From: Streptomyces sp. CC0208
Lineage (GTDB): Bacteria > Actinomycetota > Actinomycetes > Streptomycetales > Streptomycetaceae
Assembly (NCBI RefSeq): GCF_003443735.1
Contig: NZ_CP031969.1
Span: 1 to 64,000, forward strand
Direction of reading: 5' to 3'
DNA length: 64,000 nucleotides
Both the position numbers and the translations under genes were made by a program. The notes below the pieces were generated by a model. The model was not told the DNA's origin, made no database searches, and was given only the letters and a program-made list of their open reading frames with translations. Shown here piece by piece: positions 1-8,798 of the stretch (its first letter is position 1; each line of letters begins with the position of its first letter).

Positions 1-17
1 CCCCAACACCCCACTGA

Positions 18-947
18 CCAGCACCAATACACCAACCACCCGACCACCAACACCGACTCTCACCACCACCGACCCCACACCGAAAGGCCGCAATCAGCGC
101 ACCCACGGCCAACGCCGCCGGCGACACATCCGTCATCACGGTCGTCCCCGCACACCGTCCTTCTTCCGAGTCCACCGAACATCTCGTCCAGGAAATCCGC
201 AAAGAGACCGAACACAACGTCCTGGTCACCGGGACCACGGCCCTCAACATCGACTTCTCACAGAAGATGAACAGCGCACTGGTGCCCTACCTCGCGCTGG
301 TCGTAGGGCTGGCGTTCATCCTGCTCATGATCGTATTCCGCTCGGTCCTCGTGCCCCTCAAGGCAGCGCTGGGCTTCCTGTTGTCGGTGACCGCCGCACT
401 GGGCGCCGTCGTGGCCGTCTTCCAGTGGGGATGGCTGGGCTCCCTCTTGGGAGTCGAGCAGACCGGGCCCATCGTCTCGATGATGCCGATCTTCATGGTG
501 GGCGTCGTCTTCGGCCTGGCCATGGACTACGAAGTCTTCCTGGTCACCCGGATGCGCGAGGCCTACGTGCACGGCGAGCAGCCCCACACGGCGATCGTCA
601 CCGGCTTCAGACACGGCGCGCGGGTGGTCACAGCTGCCGCCGTCATCATGATCGCTGTCTTCGCCGGCTTCATCGGCTCGGGTGAGCCCATGATCAAAAT
701 GATCGGTTTCGGACTGGCCATCGCGGTGTTCTTCGATGCCTTCGTCGTCCGCATGGCCATCGTTCCCGCAGTCCTGGCTCTGTTGGGCCAGAAAGCCTGG
801 TGGCTGCCCCGTCGACTGGATGCGCTACTGCCGGACATCGACATCGAGGGAGCAAAGCTCTCGAGCTCGTTCGCACCCCTCACATCTACCGACCTTGACG
901 CGACAGTCGACGAGCGCCCAAAAGTCGATCAACGCGTTGCTTCGTGA
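18..947 (+). pseudogene. MMPL family transporter, C-terminal remnant
   Basis: The C-terminal part of an RND-type MMPL exporter. From about base 81 the frame reads an extracellular-loop segment (SVITVVPAHRPSSESTEHLV), then membrane helices with VFRSVLVPLKAALGFLLSV, FGLAMDYEVFLVTRMREAY (the conserved GLAMDYEVFL signature of the family) and a GFRHGARVVTAAAVIM segment, ending in a hydrophilic tail at a TGA. Family members are usually about 700 residues; only about 290 are present. An in-frame TGA lies at 15-17 and the first 60 bases are a C/A-rich patch without family similarity, so the 5' half is missing or frameshifted. An internal ATG at 267 could start a shorter product but would not make a full transporter. 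The identification is secure; whether it is expressed is not. Confidence 0.75.
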
Positions 948-1478
948 AGCCGAAGACTTAAGTCCGGCTACCGGCCATGGCCATAGCCGATCCGGAACCA
1001 CAAACGGGGCCTCTGGCAGACGGGTTCTCGACAGACCCGGACCGGCCGGAGGCTTCGCTTGTCTGTCGCGTCGGGCTCTGATGTGTCCGCATTCACTCCG
1101 TGCTTCTCGCGGTCCAAGTCCAGCGCAGAAGTGCTGAACGGGGACGATCGTCTCCTCAGTACGGTCAGCCGCGACGCGCATCGCACCGGCGCCATCTGGC
1201 CCCACCGTGTCGACGGCGCCTGCCCGGCGAGGAGCGTCATCCTCGACCATCGCCTCCGGTGAAGCCTGCCGATCCACGGACTCGCATCGTGAAGCGGTGC
1301 ACCCGGGTTTGCCGAATGGGACCGACGGCTCTGCCGGCGCATGGCGAGGGAATGAATTCACACGCGAGGTCAGCGAGCGTAAGCAACCAGGCCTATCCAG
1401 GCGACGGTTGGACTCACATTCATCCCGCCTACCTTTCGAGCGTTCTCCCACTGCCAGACCTGGCTTCGGTTTCTTCCT
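948..1478. other. Intergenic region, no gene recognised
   Basis: Several overlapping open frames exist on both strands but none has a convincing start, family motif or consistent codon pattern. It separates two convergent units, the MMPL remnant and the LysR gene. Confidence 0.4.
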
Positions 1479-2333
1479 TCAGCCTGTCGCCGCCGTGAGG
1501 TCGGTCAGTCGCCTCAGGAGGTTCTCCACGGCATCGAGGAGCGGGTCGCCGTCTGTCCCGGTGTGACGGGTCAGGGCGATCTCGACCTCCGGGAGGGCGG
1601 GAAGTTCATCGGTCGCCGTCCCCGGTTCCACGTTCGCCGGGAGCAGCGCGGTGGCGCCGAGGCCGGCACGCGCGGCGGCTTGCACTGCGCCCAGAGCCGT
1701 GCTCTCGAAGACGACGTCCCATCGGATCCCCGCGGCTTCCAGGGCGTCGAACACGGGAATCCGCCAGCGGCACGGCTGGGAGAAGAGCACGAGCGGCAGT
1801 GGGTCCTGGCGCAGGTCCAAGGTCCGCGCAGCCGACCAAGCCAGCGGGAGGCGTGCCGTCCAGCGAGGCGCCTCGGCCAGGTAGAAGGGGTCGCACAGGG
1901 CCAGTTGGATCCGCCCCTCGGCGAGGGACTGCTTCATCAGGGGTCCGGAGCCTGTCACCAGTTCCAGCTTGGCGCCCGGGTGGAGGCCACTGAAATCGCT
2001 CAGCGCCTCGACCAGCGACGGCGTCACGAAGTCCTCCATCAACCCCACACCACAGTGTCCGGTGACGACCGGGCCGGCCGCCGCGAGCCCCTGAGCGGAC
2101 AGGGCGAGGATCCGCTCGGCATAGGGCAGGAAGATCTCTCCGGACTTGGTCAGGGACACACCGGTCGTCCCTCGGTGCAGCAGCCGCTGGCCCACGGTGC
2201 GTTCGAGCCTGCGCAGCTGGTTGCTGAGAGCGGGCTGGCTGTGACCGAGGGCCGCGGCGGCCCGGCTGATGCTTCCGGACCGCACGGAGCTGACGAATGC
2301 GCGCAGCAGTGCCGTTTCGAGATCGTGGGCCAT
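1479..2333 (-). CDS. LysR family transcriptional regulator
   Basis: A 284-residue LysR-type regulator. The N-terminal winged helix-turn-helix is at about residues 4-63 (LLRAFVSSVRSGSISRAAAA, SQPALSNQLRRLERTVGQRL, then TKSGEIFLPYAERIL), followed by a periplasmic-binding-protein-like effector domain (about 90-280). Length fits the family (about 290-310), slightly short at the C-terminus. It is transcribed divergently from the PhzF-like gene with about 70 bases between them, the classic LysR arrangement, so I infer that it regulates the phzF/ornithine-cyclodeaminase pair and itself. The ligand cannot be inferred from sequence. Confidence 0.9.
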   Translation of the reverse strand: MAHDLETALLRAFVSSVRSGSISRAAAALGHSQPALSNQLRRLERTVGQRLLHRGTTGVSLTKSGEIFLPYAERILALSAQGLAAAGPVVTGHCGVGLMEDFVTPSLVEALSDFSGLHPGAKLELVTGSGPLMKQSLAEGRIQLALCDPFYLAEAPRWTARLPLAWSAARTLDLRQDPLPLVLFSQPCRWRIPVFDALEAAGIRWDVVFESTALGAVQAAARAGLGATALLPANVEPGTATDELPALPEVEIALTRHTGTDGDPLLDAVENLLRRLTDLTAATG

Positions 2334-2404
2334 AACGACATGCTATGCCCCCTCTGTTCAGGGGAAGGGTTCCGCTCGTTTCGCCCCATCGGTAGCTTCG
2401 CTCT
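2334..2404. promoter_or_regulatory. Divergent promoter region, LysR / phzF-like
   Basis: The 71 bases between divergent starts must hold both promoters. A short dyad (CCCCT, six bases, AGGGG) lies at 2349-2364. The arms are only five bases, so a LysR site here is plausible but weak. Confidence 0.35.
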
Positions 2405-3268
2405 ATGCACTACTTTCATGTCGATGTCTTCAGCGGAACGCCTTTCAGCGGGAACAGCCTTGCTGTTTTTCCCGGTGCAGCAGGCCTGAACGGATCCCAA
2501 ATGCAGCGGATCACCGAGGAAATGCGCCACTTCGAATCCATCTTCCTGGATCAGAAGAATGAGGCGGGCGACGCATGGCGGGCACGGGTGTTCGATCTCA
2601 GTGAGGAGCTGGATTTCGCCGGACATCCGGTCATCGGGGCGGCAAGTGTTCTGCATGCCATGGCGGGCGGCGACACCAGCCGTACGTGGTCGCTGGAGCT
2701 GAAGGCGCGCACGGTGGAGGTGGTCAGGGAGCGCCGTGGCCACGGGAGGTACGCGAGCGTTCTCGACCAGGGCCCTCCGCAGTTCCTCGGGCGGCCCGTG
2801 CTGAACGACCTGTCCTCCTGGTTCTGCCTGGACGAGGAGGACCTCCACGCCGAACTGCCTCCCGAGATCGTCTCGACCGGGCTGCACTATTTGATCGTTC
2901 CCGTACGGACGGGAGCGCTGAAGCGGGCCAGGATCACGTCCGACATCACAGGACCACTGGGCCAGGTCGGAGCGCAGTTCGCCTACCTTCTGGACGCCGA
3001 CGCCCTGGAAGGACGGCACTGGAACAACGACGGCGTCGTCGAGGATGTGGCCACCGGCAGCGCCGCAGGGTGTGTGGCCGCCTACCTCCGCCGGCACGAA
3101 CGGCTCGGGGACGGCGACCAGCAGGTGCTGCGCCAGGGCCAGTTCTGTGGCCGCCCCAGCGAAATGACGATCAGCGCCCACGGCGGTCCGCAGGCCATCA
3201 CCTCCGTCCGCGTCGGCGGAGAGGTCGCCGTCGTCGCCCAGGGGCGCCTTGAAGGGCTGCCGCAGTGA
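2405..3268 (+). CDS. PhzF family isomerase/epimerase
   Basis: A 287-residue PhzF-family protein with the duplicated diaminopimelate-epimerase-like fold. Visible family marks: the N-terminus HYFHVDVFSGTPFSGNSLAV, the acidic residue in MRHFESIFL (Glu44, equivalent to the catalytic Glu of PhzF), the FAGHPVIGAA motif and the VEDVATGSAAGCVAAYL motif near the C-terminus. PhzF proteins catalyse proton-shuffling isomerisations, as in phenazine synthesis, but most members have unknown substrates and no other phenazine genes are here. The stop overlaps the GTG start of the ornithine-cyclodeaminase-like gene (GTGA), implying translational coupling. The divergent LysR gene is the likely regulator. Confidence 0.88.
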   Translation: MHYFHVDVFSGTPFSGNSLAVFPGAAGLNGSQMQRITEEMRHFESIFLDQKNEAGDAWRARVFDLSEELDFAGHPVIGAASVLHAMAGGDTSRTWSLELKARTVEVVRERRGHGRYASVLDQGPPQFLGRPVLNDLSSWFCLDEEDLHAELPPEIVSTGLHYLIVPVRTGALKRARITSDITGPLGQVGAQFAYLLDADALEGRHWNNDGVVEDVATGSAAGCVAAYLRRHERLGDGDQQVLRQGQFCGRPSEMTISAHGGPQAITSVRVGGEVAVVAQGRLEGLPQ

Positions 3269-4299
3269 CCGGCGGACCCGCCTACTTCGGGCCGCACGAG
3301 ATCCGCAGCACGGTCGGCTACGCGGACGTACTGGAGCCCGTCGCTGCCGCCCTGCGTGACTACAGCCGCGGGCTCGGGGACGCACCGGCCGCCGTGTTCG
3401 CCCCTGCCGGCCCCGACGGCGACGTCCACGTGAAGTCGGCGTGGCTGCCGGGCCGGCAGGTCTTCACCGTCAAGGTCGCCTCGTGGTTCCTCGAGCGTGC
3501 ACGTCGCGCAGGAACGCCCGCGAGCGGCGTCATCGCCGTTTTCGACGCGACGACCGGTGACCTGCGTGCGCTCCTGGACGACGAGCACCACCTCTCGGAC
3601 ATCCGGACGGCCGCCGCAGGAGCCCTCGCCGCGCGGATGATGGCGCGGCGCGACTCCCGCGTCCTGGGGGTCATCGGCACCGGCACTCAGGCTTACCTCC
3701 AGACGCTCGCCGTGGCCGACGAACTCCCGCTGCGCGAGGTACGCGTGTGGGGACGGCGCGCGTCCCATGTCCAGTCGCTCGCGCCCGCGTTGCATGCCAG
3801 GCGGCCGGATCTGCGCGTCATCGGTGTGGACAGCGCCCAGGCCGCATTCGACGGCGCCGACGTAGTGGTGACCGCGACCTCCAGCACCGAACCGCTGGTG
3901 GGCGCGTCATGGCTGACACCCGGACTGCACATCAACGCGGTGGGCGCCGACGATCCGACGAAGGCGGAGCTGACGTCCGACAGCCTGAGGCGTGCGGACC
4001 GGATCGTGGTCGACAGCCGTGAACTCACCGCCATCCACGGCGATCTGTCACGGCTTGCGGAAGAGGACCGCCGGGTCTACGCGGAACTCGGTGAGGTCCT
4101 CGCCGGAACGGCACCCGGCCGGGAGAACGACGAGGAAATCACCGTCTGCAAGCTCATCGGCCTCGGCGTCCAGGATCTGGCCGCCGCGGAAGTCGCTCTC
4201 AACATGCTCGGCGCACCCCGGCGTTCCCCAGAGATTCCTGCCCACGCGCGGGAGGTTCACCGGCAGACGGCGGAGGCGGGCACGCCAGCGGTCACCTGA
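3265..4299 (+). CDS. Ornithine cyclodeaminase / mu-crystallin family protein
   Basis: A 344-residue member of the NAD(P)-dependent ornithine cyclodeaminase/mu-crystallin family. The central Rossmann segment LGVIGTGTQAYLQTLAV follows the family segment RTAAAGALAARMMARRDSRV, and DVVVTATSSTEPLVGASWL, GLHINAVGADDPTKAEL and IVVDSRE are typical later motifs. Members include ornithine cyclodeaminase, alanine dehydrogenase of archaea, ketimine reductases and SbnB/VioB-type enzymes making non-protein amino acids. Start is GTG overlapping the stop of the phzF-like gene. Coupling with a PhzF isomerase suggests they act on one small amino-acid-like substrate; that is inference. Confidence 0.88.
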   Translation: MTGGPAYFGPHEIRSTVGYADVLEPVAAALRDYSRGLGDAPAAVFAPAGPDGDVHVKSAWLPGRQVFTVKVASWFLERARRAGTPASGVIAVFDATTGDLRALLDDEHHLSDIRTAAAGALAARMMARRDSRVLGVIGTGTQAYLQTLAVADELPLREVRVWGRRASHVQSLAPALHARRPDLRVIGVDSAQAAFDGADVVVTATSSTEPLVGASWLTPGLHINAVGADDPTKAELTSDSLRRADRIVVDSRELTAIHGDLSRLAEEDRRVYAELGEVLAGTAPGRENDEEITVCKLIGLGVQDLAAAEVALNMLGAPRRSPEIPAHAREVHRQTAEAGTPAVT

Positions 4300-4315
4300 A
4301 CTCCTGCCGGCGAAC

Positions 4316-4690
4316 TCAACGCGGCCTCCTGGCCGGACAGGTGCGAAGCCACAGGTCTGGTGTCCTGGCACAGCGACCCCGGGCAGCCAGCAGTGGACGC
4401 ACCTCATGGACGGCCCGGGCGATCGTTGAGCGGTCCACGCCGTAGAGAACAGCCGGAGCTGTATGAAGAAGCTGGAACCGCAGGGCGATCAGGGTGGCGA
4501 TGATCCGGTCGGTGAACACCCACTGATGGTTCGCCCCGGCTCCGACTGCCCTCGGACGGCCGCGACCCCTGCGGTTGTGCCTCGGATGCCATCCACGTAT
4601 GAGCCAACTCGCCGATCAGCGGGCCGAGTCAACCGTGATGAACGCCGGTGAAGACGGGATGGGACAAGGGCCCTGCGGCCAAGGTGTTGC
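4316..4690 (-). pseudogene. IS5-type transposase remnant (N-terminal part)
   Basis: The minus strand reads a typical actinobacterial transposase N-terminus: VFTDRIIATLIALRFQL, LYGVDRSTIARAVHEVRPL and LLAARG, followed by frame loss. This helix-turn-helix region precedes the DDE domain in intact copies; no DDE domain is present here. The upstream part (to about 4690) is in other frames. No inverted ends were recognised. Confidence 0.6.
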
Positions 4691-4809
4691 GTGATATGAA
4701 CACCCAACCCGCACGGCCCCCATCACGTCACGGCGCACCCGCTGCGACTGCCGCGCAACATGCCGTCGATCTACTCTCCCTCGCTTGCGGTTGCGGCGAC
4801 GCGGGCGGC

Positions 4810-5256
4810 TCAGCAGGTGTCGAGCGCGCCCACGGCCGCACGGACGTGGGCCGGCCCGAGACGCGGCCGCTCTCCGGCGCACCACCAGGAGAGCTGCCCC
4901 TCCACCTCGCGCGCATGCATGCCCAGGTTGTGTTCGACGCACAGGGGCCAGGCCTGCCCCAGACGCTCGGCGACGGTATCCTGCGCGGCGTCGGCGACGA
5001 TCGCCAGGGCATGAGCGAGGTCTTCGGCCGCCTTCGGGTACAGGTGACCGCCGTGCCACTCGCCATTGGCCAGCGCAACGTAGACATACTCCGGCTCGCC
5101 CGCCTCGTAGGAAGGCTGGGCCAGCAGTTGCAGGGGCCCCTGCTCAGGAAGAGTCACTGCCAAGTCCCGGTGCAGGAGCGCAAGAGCCTCGTCCCACAAG
5201 GGGTACTCGCCCAGCCGGACGCGACGGAGCCCGGGACTGTCGAAGAGAGCATGCAT
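4810..5256 (-). CDS. Hypothetical protein (148 aa)
   Basis: A 148-residue soluble protein that I do not recognise. It starts MHALFDSPGLRRVRLGEYPL and has an acidic, tryptophan-rich middle (ANGEWHGGHLYPKAAEDLAH, VEGQLSWWCAGER) without membrane segments or a signal peptide. I chose ATG 5256 because GGAGG lies eight bases upstream; the frame is open to a GTG at 5298. Codon use is typical of a real gene. It lies between IS debris and the oxidoreductase on the same strand, about 130 bases downstream of the latter, and may share its transcript. Confidence 0.65.
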   Translation of the reverse strand: MHALFDSPGLRRVRLGEYPLWDEALALLHRDLAVTLPEQGPLQLLAQPSYEAGEPEYVYVALANGEWHGGHLYPKAAEDLAHALAIVADAAQDTVAERLGQAWPLCVEHNLGMHAREVEGQLSWWCAGERPRLGPAHVRAAVGALDTC

Positions 5257-5387
5257 AGGGCCATCCTCCGCTACGGATGGCCGACCCCAATCGCGCACCA
5301 GGTCGTTAGGGGGGACACACCGGCCCCCCTTTCACCGACACCGCCGACCGGCTTTCAGCACGGCACGCCCTTGCGGCGGGCATTCAT

Positions 5388-6308
5388 CTACGGAATCAGA
5401 ACGATCTTCCCCGTGGTTCGACCCTCCTCGCCCAGGCGGTGGGCGTCGATCACCTGATCAAGAGGAAATGTGCGATCGATGTGGACCGTGAACCGACCTT
5501 CTTCGGCGAGAGAAGCGAGGGCTTCCAGGTCGGCCCGATCAGGCTCCACCAGCATGAAGTCAGCTCGGAGACCGTTCTGCGCGGCCCATTGAACTGTGTC
5601 CGCATCGGCGCCGTTGAGTGCGACGACTCGGCCACCGGGCACCAACACCTCAGCCAGGTCCCGGATCTGCCCGGCGATGGTAGCCAGAAGGATATCGACG
5701 TCTCTCACCTGGGAGCTCACTTCAGAGCTCCTGTAGTCGATGACCTCATCGGCGCCAAGGCCCCTGACGAAATCGTGCTTTGCTCCGCTAGCGGTCGCGA
5801 TGACGTAGGCACCGTGAGCCTTGGCGATCTGAACGGCGAGGTGGCCGACGCCTCCCGCCGCGGCCGGAATGAGCACCCGCTCTCCCGCAGCGACCCCAGC
5901 CACCGCCACCAGCGCCTGCCAAGCGGTAAGACCCGCTAGGGGAAGGCCCGCCGCTTGGACATGGCTCATGCTGGGCGGCTTGAGAACAAGGTGTCTCGAC
6001 GGAGCGGTCACGAACTCCGCGTACGCTCCTGCCTCGGCCGGAAACCGTGGCATTCCAAAGACCTCGTCTCCCGGCCTGAAGCGCGTCACACCGGCTCCGA
6101 CGGCCGCCACCACTCCTGAGACGTCCCAGCCGACAGAGAAGGGCGGTTCGCCCAAGCCTCCCCCGGTGCGCACCTTCCAGTCGACCGGATTCACGCCGGC
6201 GGCCTTCACCTCGACCAGGACCTCTACCGGCCCAGGTTGCGGCACATCAACCTCGACAACCTCGAGAACATCCGGACCACCCAATCTGCTCTGCATTACT
6301 CGGCGCAT
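5388..6308 (-). CDS. NADP-dependent zinc-type alcohol dehydrogenase-like oxidoreductase
   Basis: A 306-residue medium-chain dehydrogenase/reductase of the quinone-oxidoreductase type. The N-terminal GroES-like domain has GGPDVLEVVEVDVPQPGPVEVLV, VNPVDWKVR and GWDVSGVVAAVGAGVTRFRPGDEVFGM; the nucleotide-binding domain has ERVLIPAAAGGVGHLAVQIAKAHGAYVIATAS. The AAGGVG motif replaces zinc ligands, as usual for zinc-free NADPH quinone reductases. The start MRRVMQSRLGGPDVLEV matches the family N-terminus, so I chose ATG 6308; the frame is open further upstream to 6353 and no clear ribosome binding site decides it. Substrate unknown. Confidence 0.85.
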   Translation of the reverse strand: MRRVMQSRLGGPDVLEVVEVDVPQPGPVEVLVEVKAAGVNPVDWKVRTGGGLGEPPFSVGWDVSGVVAAVGAGVTRFRPGDEVFGMPRFPAEAGAYAEFVTAPSRHLVLKPPSMSHVQAAGLPLAGLTAWQALVAVAGVAAGERVLIPAAAGGVGHLAVQIAKAHGAYVIATASGAKHDFVRGLGADEVIDYRSSEVSSQVRDVDILLATIAGQIRDLAEVLVPGGRVVALNGADADTVQWAAQNGLRADFMLVEPDRADLEALASLAEEGRFTVHIDRTFPLDQVIDAHRLGEEGRTTGKIVLIP

Positions 6309-6691
6309 GTATCCATCGATATCAGGCCGACACCGCGGACAGGTGAGTAGCACATACTCAACATCCGCCTCCGCCAGTCCTTCAGATCATGCCGATCCCA
6401 GGAAGAACACTCCCGTCGGAAACGTCCAAGGTCGCCAGACGCGTTGCGTCTGCGGCGATGGAACCCGCTGTCCTGCGGGTTTACTTCCGGATGAGCGGTG
6501 ACTCAGGTGCACTGAGGGGCCCGACCACAGGATGAGCGCGTTGACCGAACGGGCCAGGAGCGCCGTCGAGCCGGGGGGCCGCGGGCGCGGCCGCGTGAAG
6601 AAGGACTCCCTCGTCCCGGACCGAAGCACTACTAGAGCGACGGCTACGGCGCGTCCGTGCGCGCATGCTGGCCGCTCTGGCGCCTTGACTG
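6309..6691. other. Intergenic region, no gene recognised
   Basis: Nothing with family similarity or a credible start was found between the oxidoreductase start and the terminator of the mannanase gene. Confidence 0.35.
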
Positions 6692-6717
6692 CCCCGCCCG
6701 TCGGAAGGCGGGCGGGG
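6692..6717 (-). terminator. Hairpin terminator of the GH26 gene
   Basis: Perfect 9-base arms (CCCCGCCCG at 6692-6700, CGGGCGGGG at 6709-6717) with an 8-base loop, about 65 bases beyond the mannanase stop. There is no T tract, as is common for actinobacterial terminators. Confidence 0.6.
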
Positions 6718-6782
6718 TGCCGGCAGGAACGGCTCCTTCGCCAGTGTGAGGCGGTGGCTTGGGGGGTTACGGCGGGCCGGTG

Positions 6783-8798
6783 TCATTCGGCTCTGATGTT
6801 GTCCACGTACACGGTGCCCTTGGTGGCTGCACCGCTCCCGTGGACGAGGTAGAGATTGAACGCGGTCACCTCGGCGAGGTGAGCCGCATCGAGCACGGCT
6901 CCGGTGTGTTCGGTGTCCCAGGGAGCGGGTGTGAATTCGCTGAAGGGTGCCCGGACGTCCTGCCCGCTCGTGTCGGACAGCGGTATCTGGTACCAGAAGT
7001 CGACGCCGTCGGCGACGATCTGGAGTGCCCCGCCGTTTGCGGAGCCGTCGCCCCGCAACCACAGCGCAAGGGACGTGAAGGCGGACCAGTCAGCGTCGAG
7101 CGGCTTGCCTGCGCCGGTGTACTCGGAGCCGGTGAAGTCGTACGCGTAGGCCAGTCCGTAGGAGCCCGAGGACTTGTGGTCGGCCGACAGGGTGAGGGTG
7201 TGGGAGTTGACGTGGGTGTACGCCTGGCTCAGGGCGGTGTTGTCTGCGGCGTATCCCTCAAAGTCGTCGACCCAGCCGACGGGCAGGGGTGTGAGCTCGC
7301 CGAGGAGGACCACGGCTGAGTCGGTGAGCGTCTTGCCGTCCAACCGTGTGCTCACGGTGAGGGTCACTGAGCGGTTGTTGCGCAGGGCCGGGTCGATCGT
7401 CCAGTCGCCCGAGTAGAAGCCGTCGGTGTCGAGGCACAGTTTTCTGGCGCGTCCGCCGTTCACGGAGTAGGTGACCTGGCTCGCCCTCGCGGGTGTGACA
7501 CGCACGCGGATGGTGGTCCTGGGGGCGGCTACGCGCTGACGGTCTGTAGGGGTCACGAGGTGCAGGAAGGGGGCGTTTTTGACAGCGGTGGTGTGAGCGG
7601 AGTACACCCCCCGGAGATCGGCTGCGAACAGGGTGTAGGGGTCCTGTTCGTACTTTACGAAGTCCGGGAACAGGAGGTGGCCCGGGTACGGCACATAGGC
7701 GCGCTTGGTGCCTCCGAAGTTGGCCCAGGTGAGCATGTACGTCACCTGGCGGGCGAGCGGGTCCGCCTCGATGGCTTGCGCCAGCTGGGTGAACCACTGC
7801 TGGTTGCGGACCTCGGTGCCGCCCTCCCCGAACTCGGTGAAGGCCGGGGCCTTGCCTCGCTCGTTCGCCAGCCGGACCACCATCGCCAGATCCTTCACCA
7901 CTGCGTCCAGCCAGGGGGTCGGTCCGGCGTTTTCGTCGTACGAGTCGAAGCCGAGGACGTCGACGAATCGGTCGCCGGGGTAGGTCTTCAGGTAGTCGGC
8001 CGGGTCGCCTGCGAAACTCGAGTTGGGCGAGTAGGCGTAGAGCAGGTTGTGGACGCCCCTGGTGTCGCGCAGGTACTCGACGGTGTAGCGGAACAGCTCG
8101 ATGAACTCGGCCGGGGTGGTGTGGCCGGCGCCCCACCAGAACCAGGCTCCGTTGTTCTCGTGGAAGGGGCGGAAGACGACCGGGATGGCGGTGCCGTCCG
8201 GGCGCAGTGCGCGTTTGACTGCCTTTGCGATGCGGTCGAGGAAGGCGTTGAAGTGTGCGTGCTTCGCGCCGCCGGGAAGGATCTGGCTGACCACTCGGCC
8301 CGTTGTGTCGTGGAAGTTCTTGCCGGTGACGAAGTTCGGCATGTGAGCGCTGAGGGTGTTGATCCCGCCGCGTGCGTCCCCCTGCCGGATGCACCGGCTG
8401 AGCGCGGCGATGTTCTCGGCTTCGCTTGCGCCCTCGGCGCCGGGACGCTCGTCGCCGTCGAGGATGAGGGTGTCCCAGCCGAAGACCGCGGGGTAGTCAC
8501 CCACTCCCGCTCGGGTGTCGGACGCCCTGCCGTTGGGGGTGGTGAAGGTGAAGCCGTAGGTGAGGTCGTGTTGGTGGCCGAACAGGATGCCTTTGCCCTG
8601 CTGCCGCTTCAGATACGCGAACAGGGCGCGGGTGGCGGGGGTCGCCTCGTCGTCGACGATCCGGACCGGTGTTGGCGTGCCGGCGAGCGGCGTGGGGGAG
8701 GTCGCCGCGGCGGCTACGGTTGTTCGGGTGCCGGCTGCTGCGGCGACCGCGGCTCCGAGGAGGATGAACGTGCGACGGTTCAGGGGAGAGCTGGGCAT
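6783..8798 (-). CDS. Secreted GH26 beta-mannanase with C-terminal carbohydrate-binding module
   Basis: A 671-residue exported endo-mannanase-like enzyme. A twin-arginine-type leader (NRRTFILLGAAVAAAAG) is followed from about residue 50 by a glycoside hydrolase family 26 domain: ILFGHQHDLTYGF, then FRPFHENNGAWFWWGAG carrying the acid/base Glu, and PAFTEFGEGG carrying the nucleophile Glu. After about residue 400 comes an Ig-like segment (RVTPARASQVTYSVNGGRAR) and a terminal beta-sandwich (VDDFEGYAADNTALSQAYTH to YVDNIRAE) resembling family 11/CIA30-type carbohydrate-binding domains. ATG 8798 is chosen because GGAG lies seven bases upstream and the leader starts there; the open frame runs far upstream. 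It likely hydrolyses mannan or glucomannan outside the cell. Confidence 0.92.
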   Translation of the reverse strand: MPSSPLNRRTFILLGAAVAAAAGTRTTVAAAATSPTPLAGTPTPVRIVDDEATPATRALFAYLKRQQGKGILFGHQHDLTYGFTFTTPNGRASDTRAGVGDYPAVFGWDTLILDGDERPGAEGASEAENIAALSRCIRQGDARGGINTLSAHMPNFVTGKNFHDTTGRVVSQILPGGAKHAHFNAFLDRIAKAVKRALRPDGTAIPVVFRPFHENNGAWFWWGAGHTTPAEFIELFRYTVEYLRDTRGVHNLLYAYSPNSSFAGDPADYLKTYPGDRFVDVLGFDSYDENAGPTPWLDAVVKDLAMVVRLANERGKAPAFTEFGEGGTEVRNQQWFTQLAQAIEADPLARQVTYMLTWANFGGTKRAYVPYPGHLLFPDFVKYEQDPYTLFAADLRGVYSAHTTAVKNAPFLHLVTPTDRQRVAAPRTTIRVRVTPARASQVTYSVNGGRARKLCLDTDGFYSGDWTIDPALRNNRSVTLTVSTRLDGKTLTDSAVVLLGELTPLPVGWVDDFEGYAADNTALSQAYTHVNSHTLTLSADHKSSGSYGLAYAYDFTGSEYTGAGKPLDADWSAFTSLALWLRGDGSANGGALQIVADGVDFWYQIPLSDTSGQDVRAPFSEFTPAPWDTEHTGAVLDAAHLAEVTAFNLYLVHGSGAATKGTVYVDNIRAE

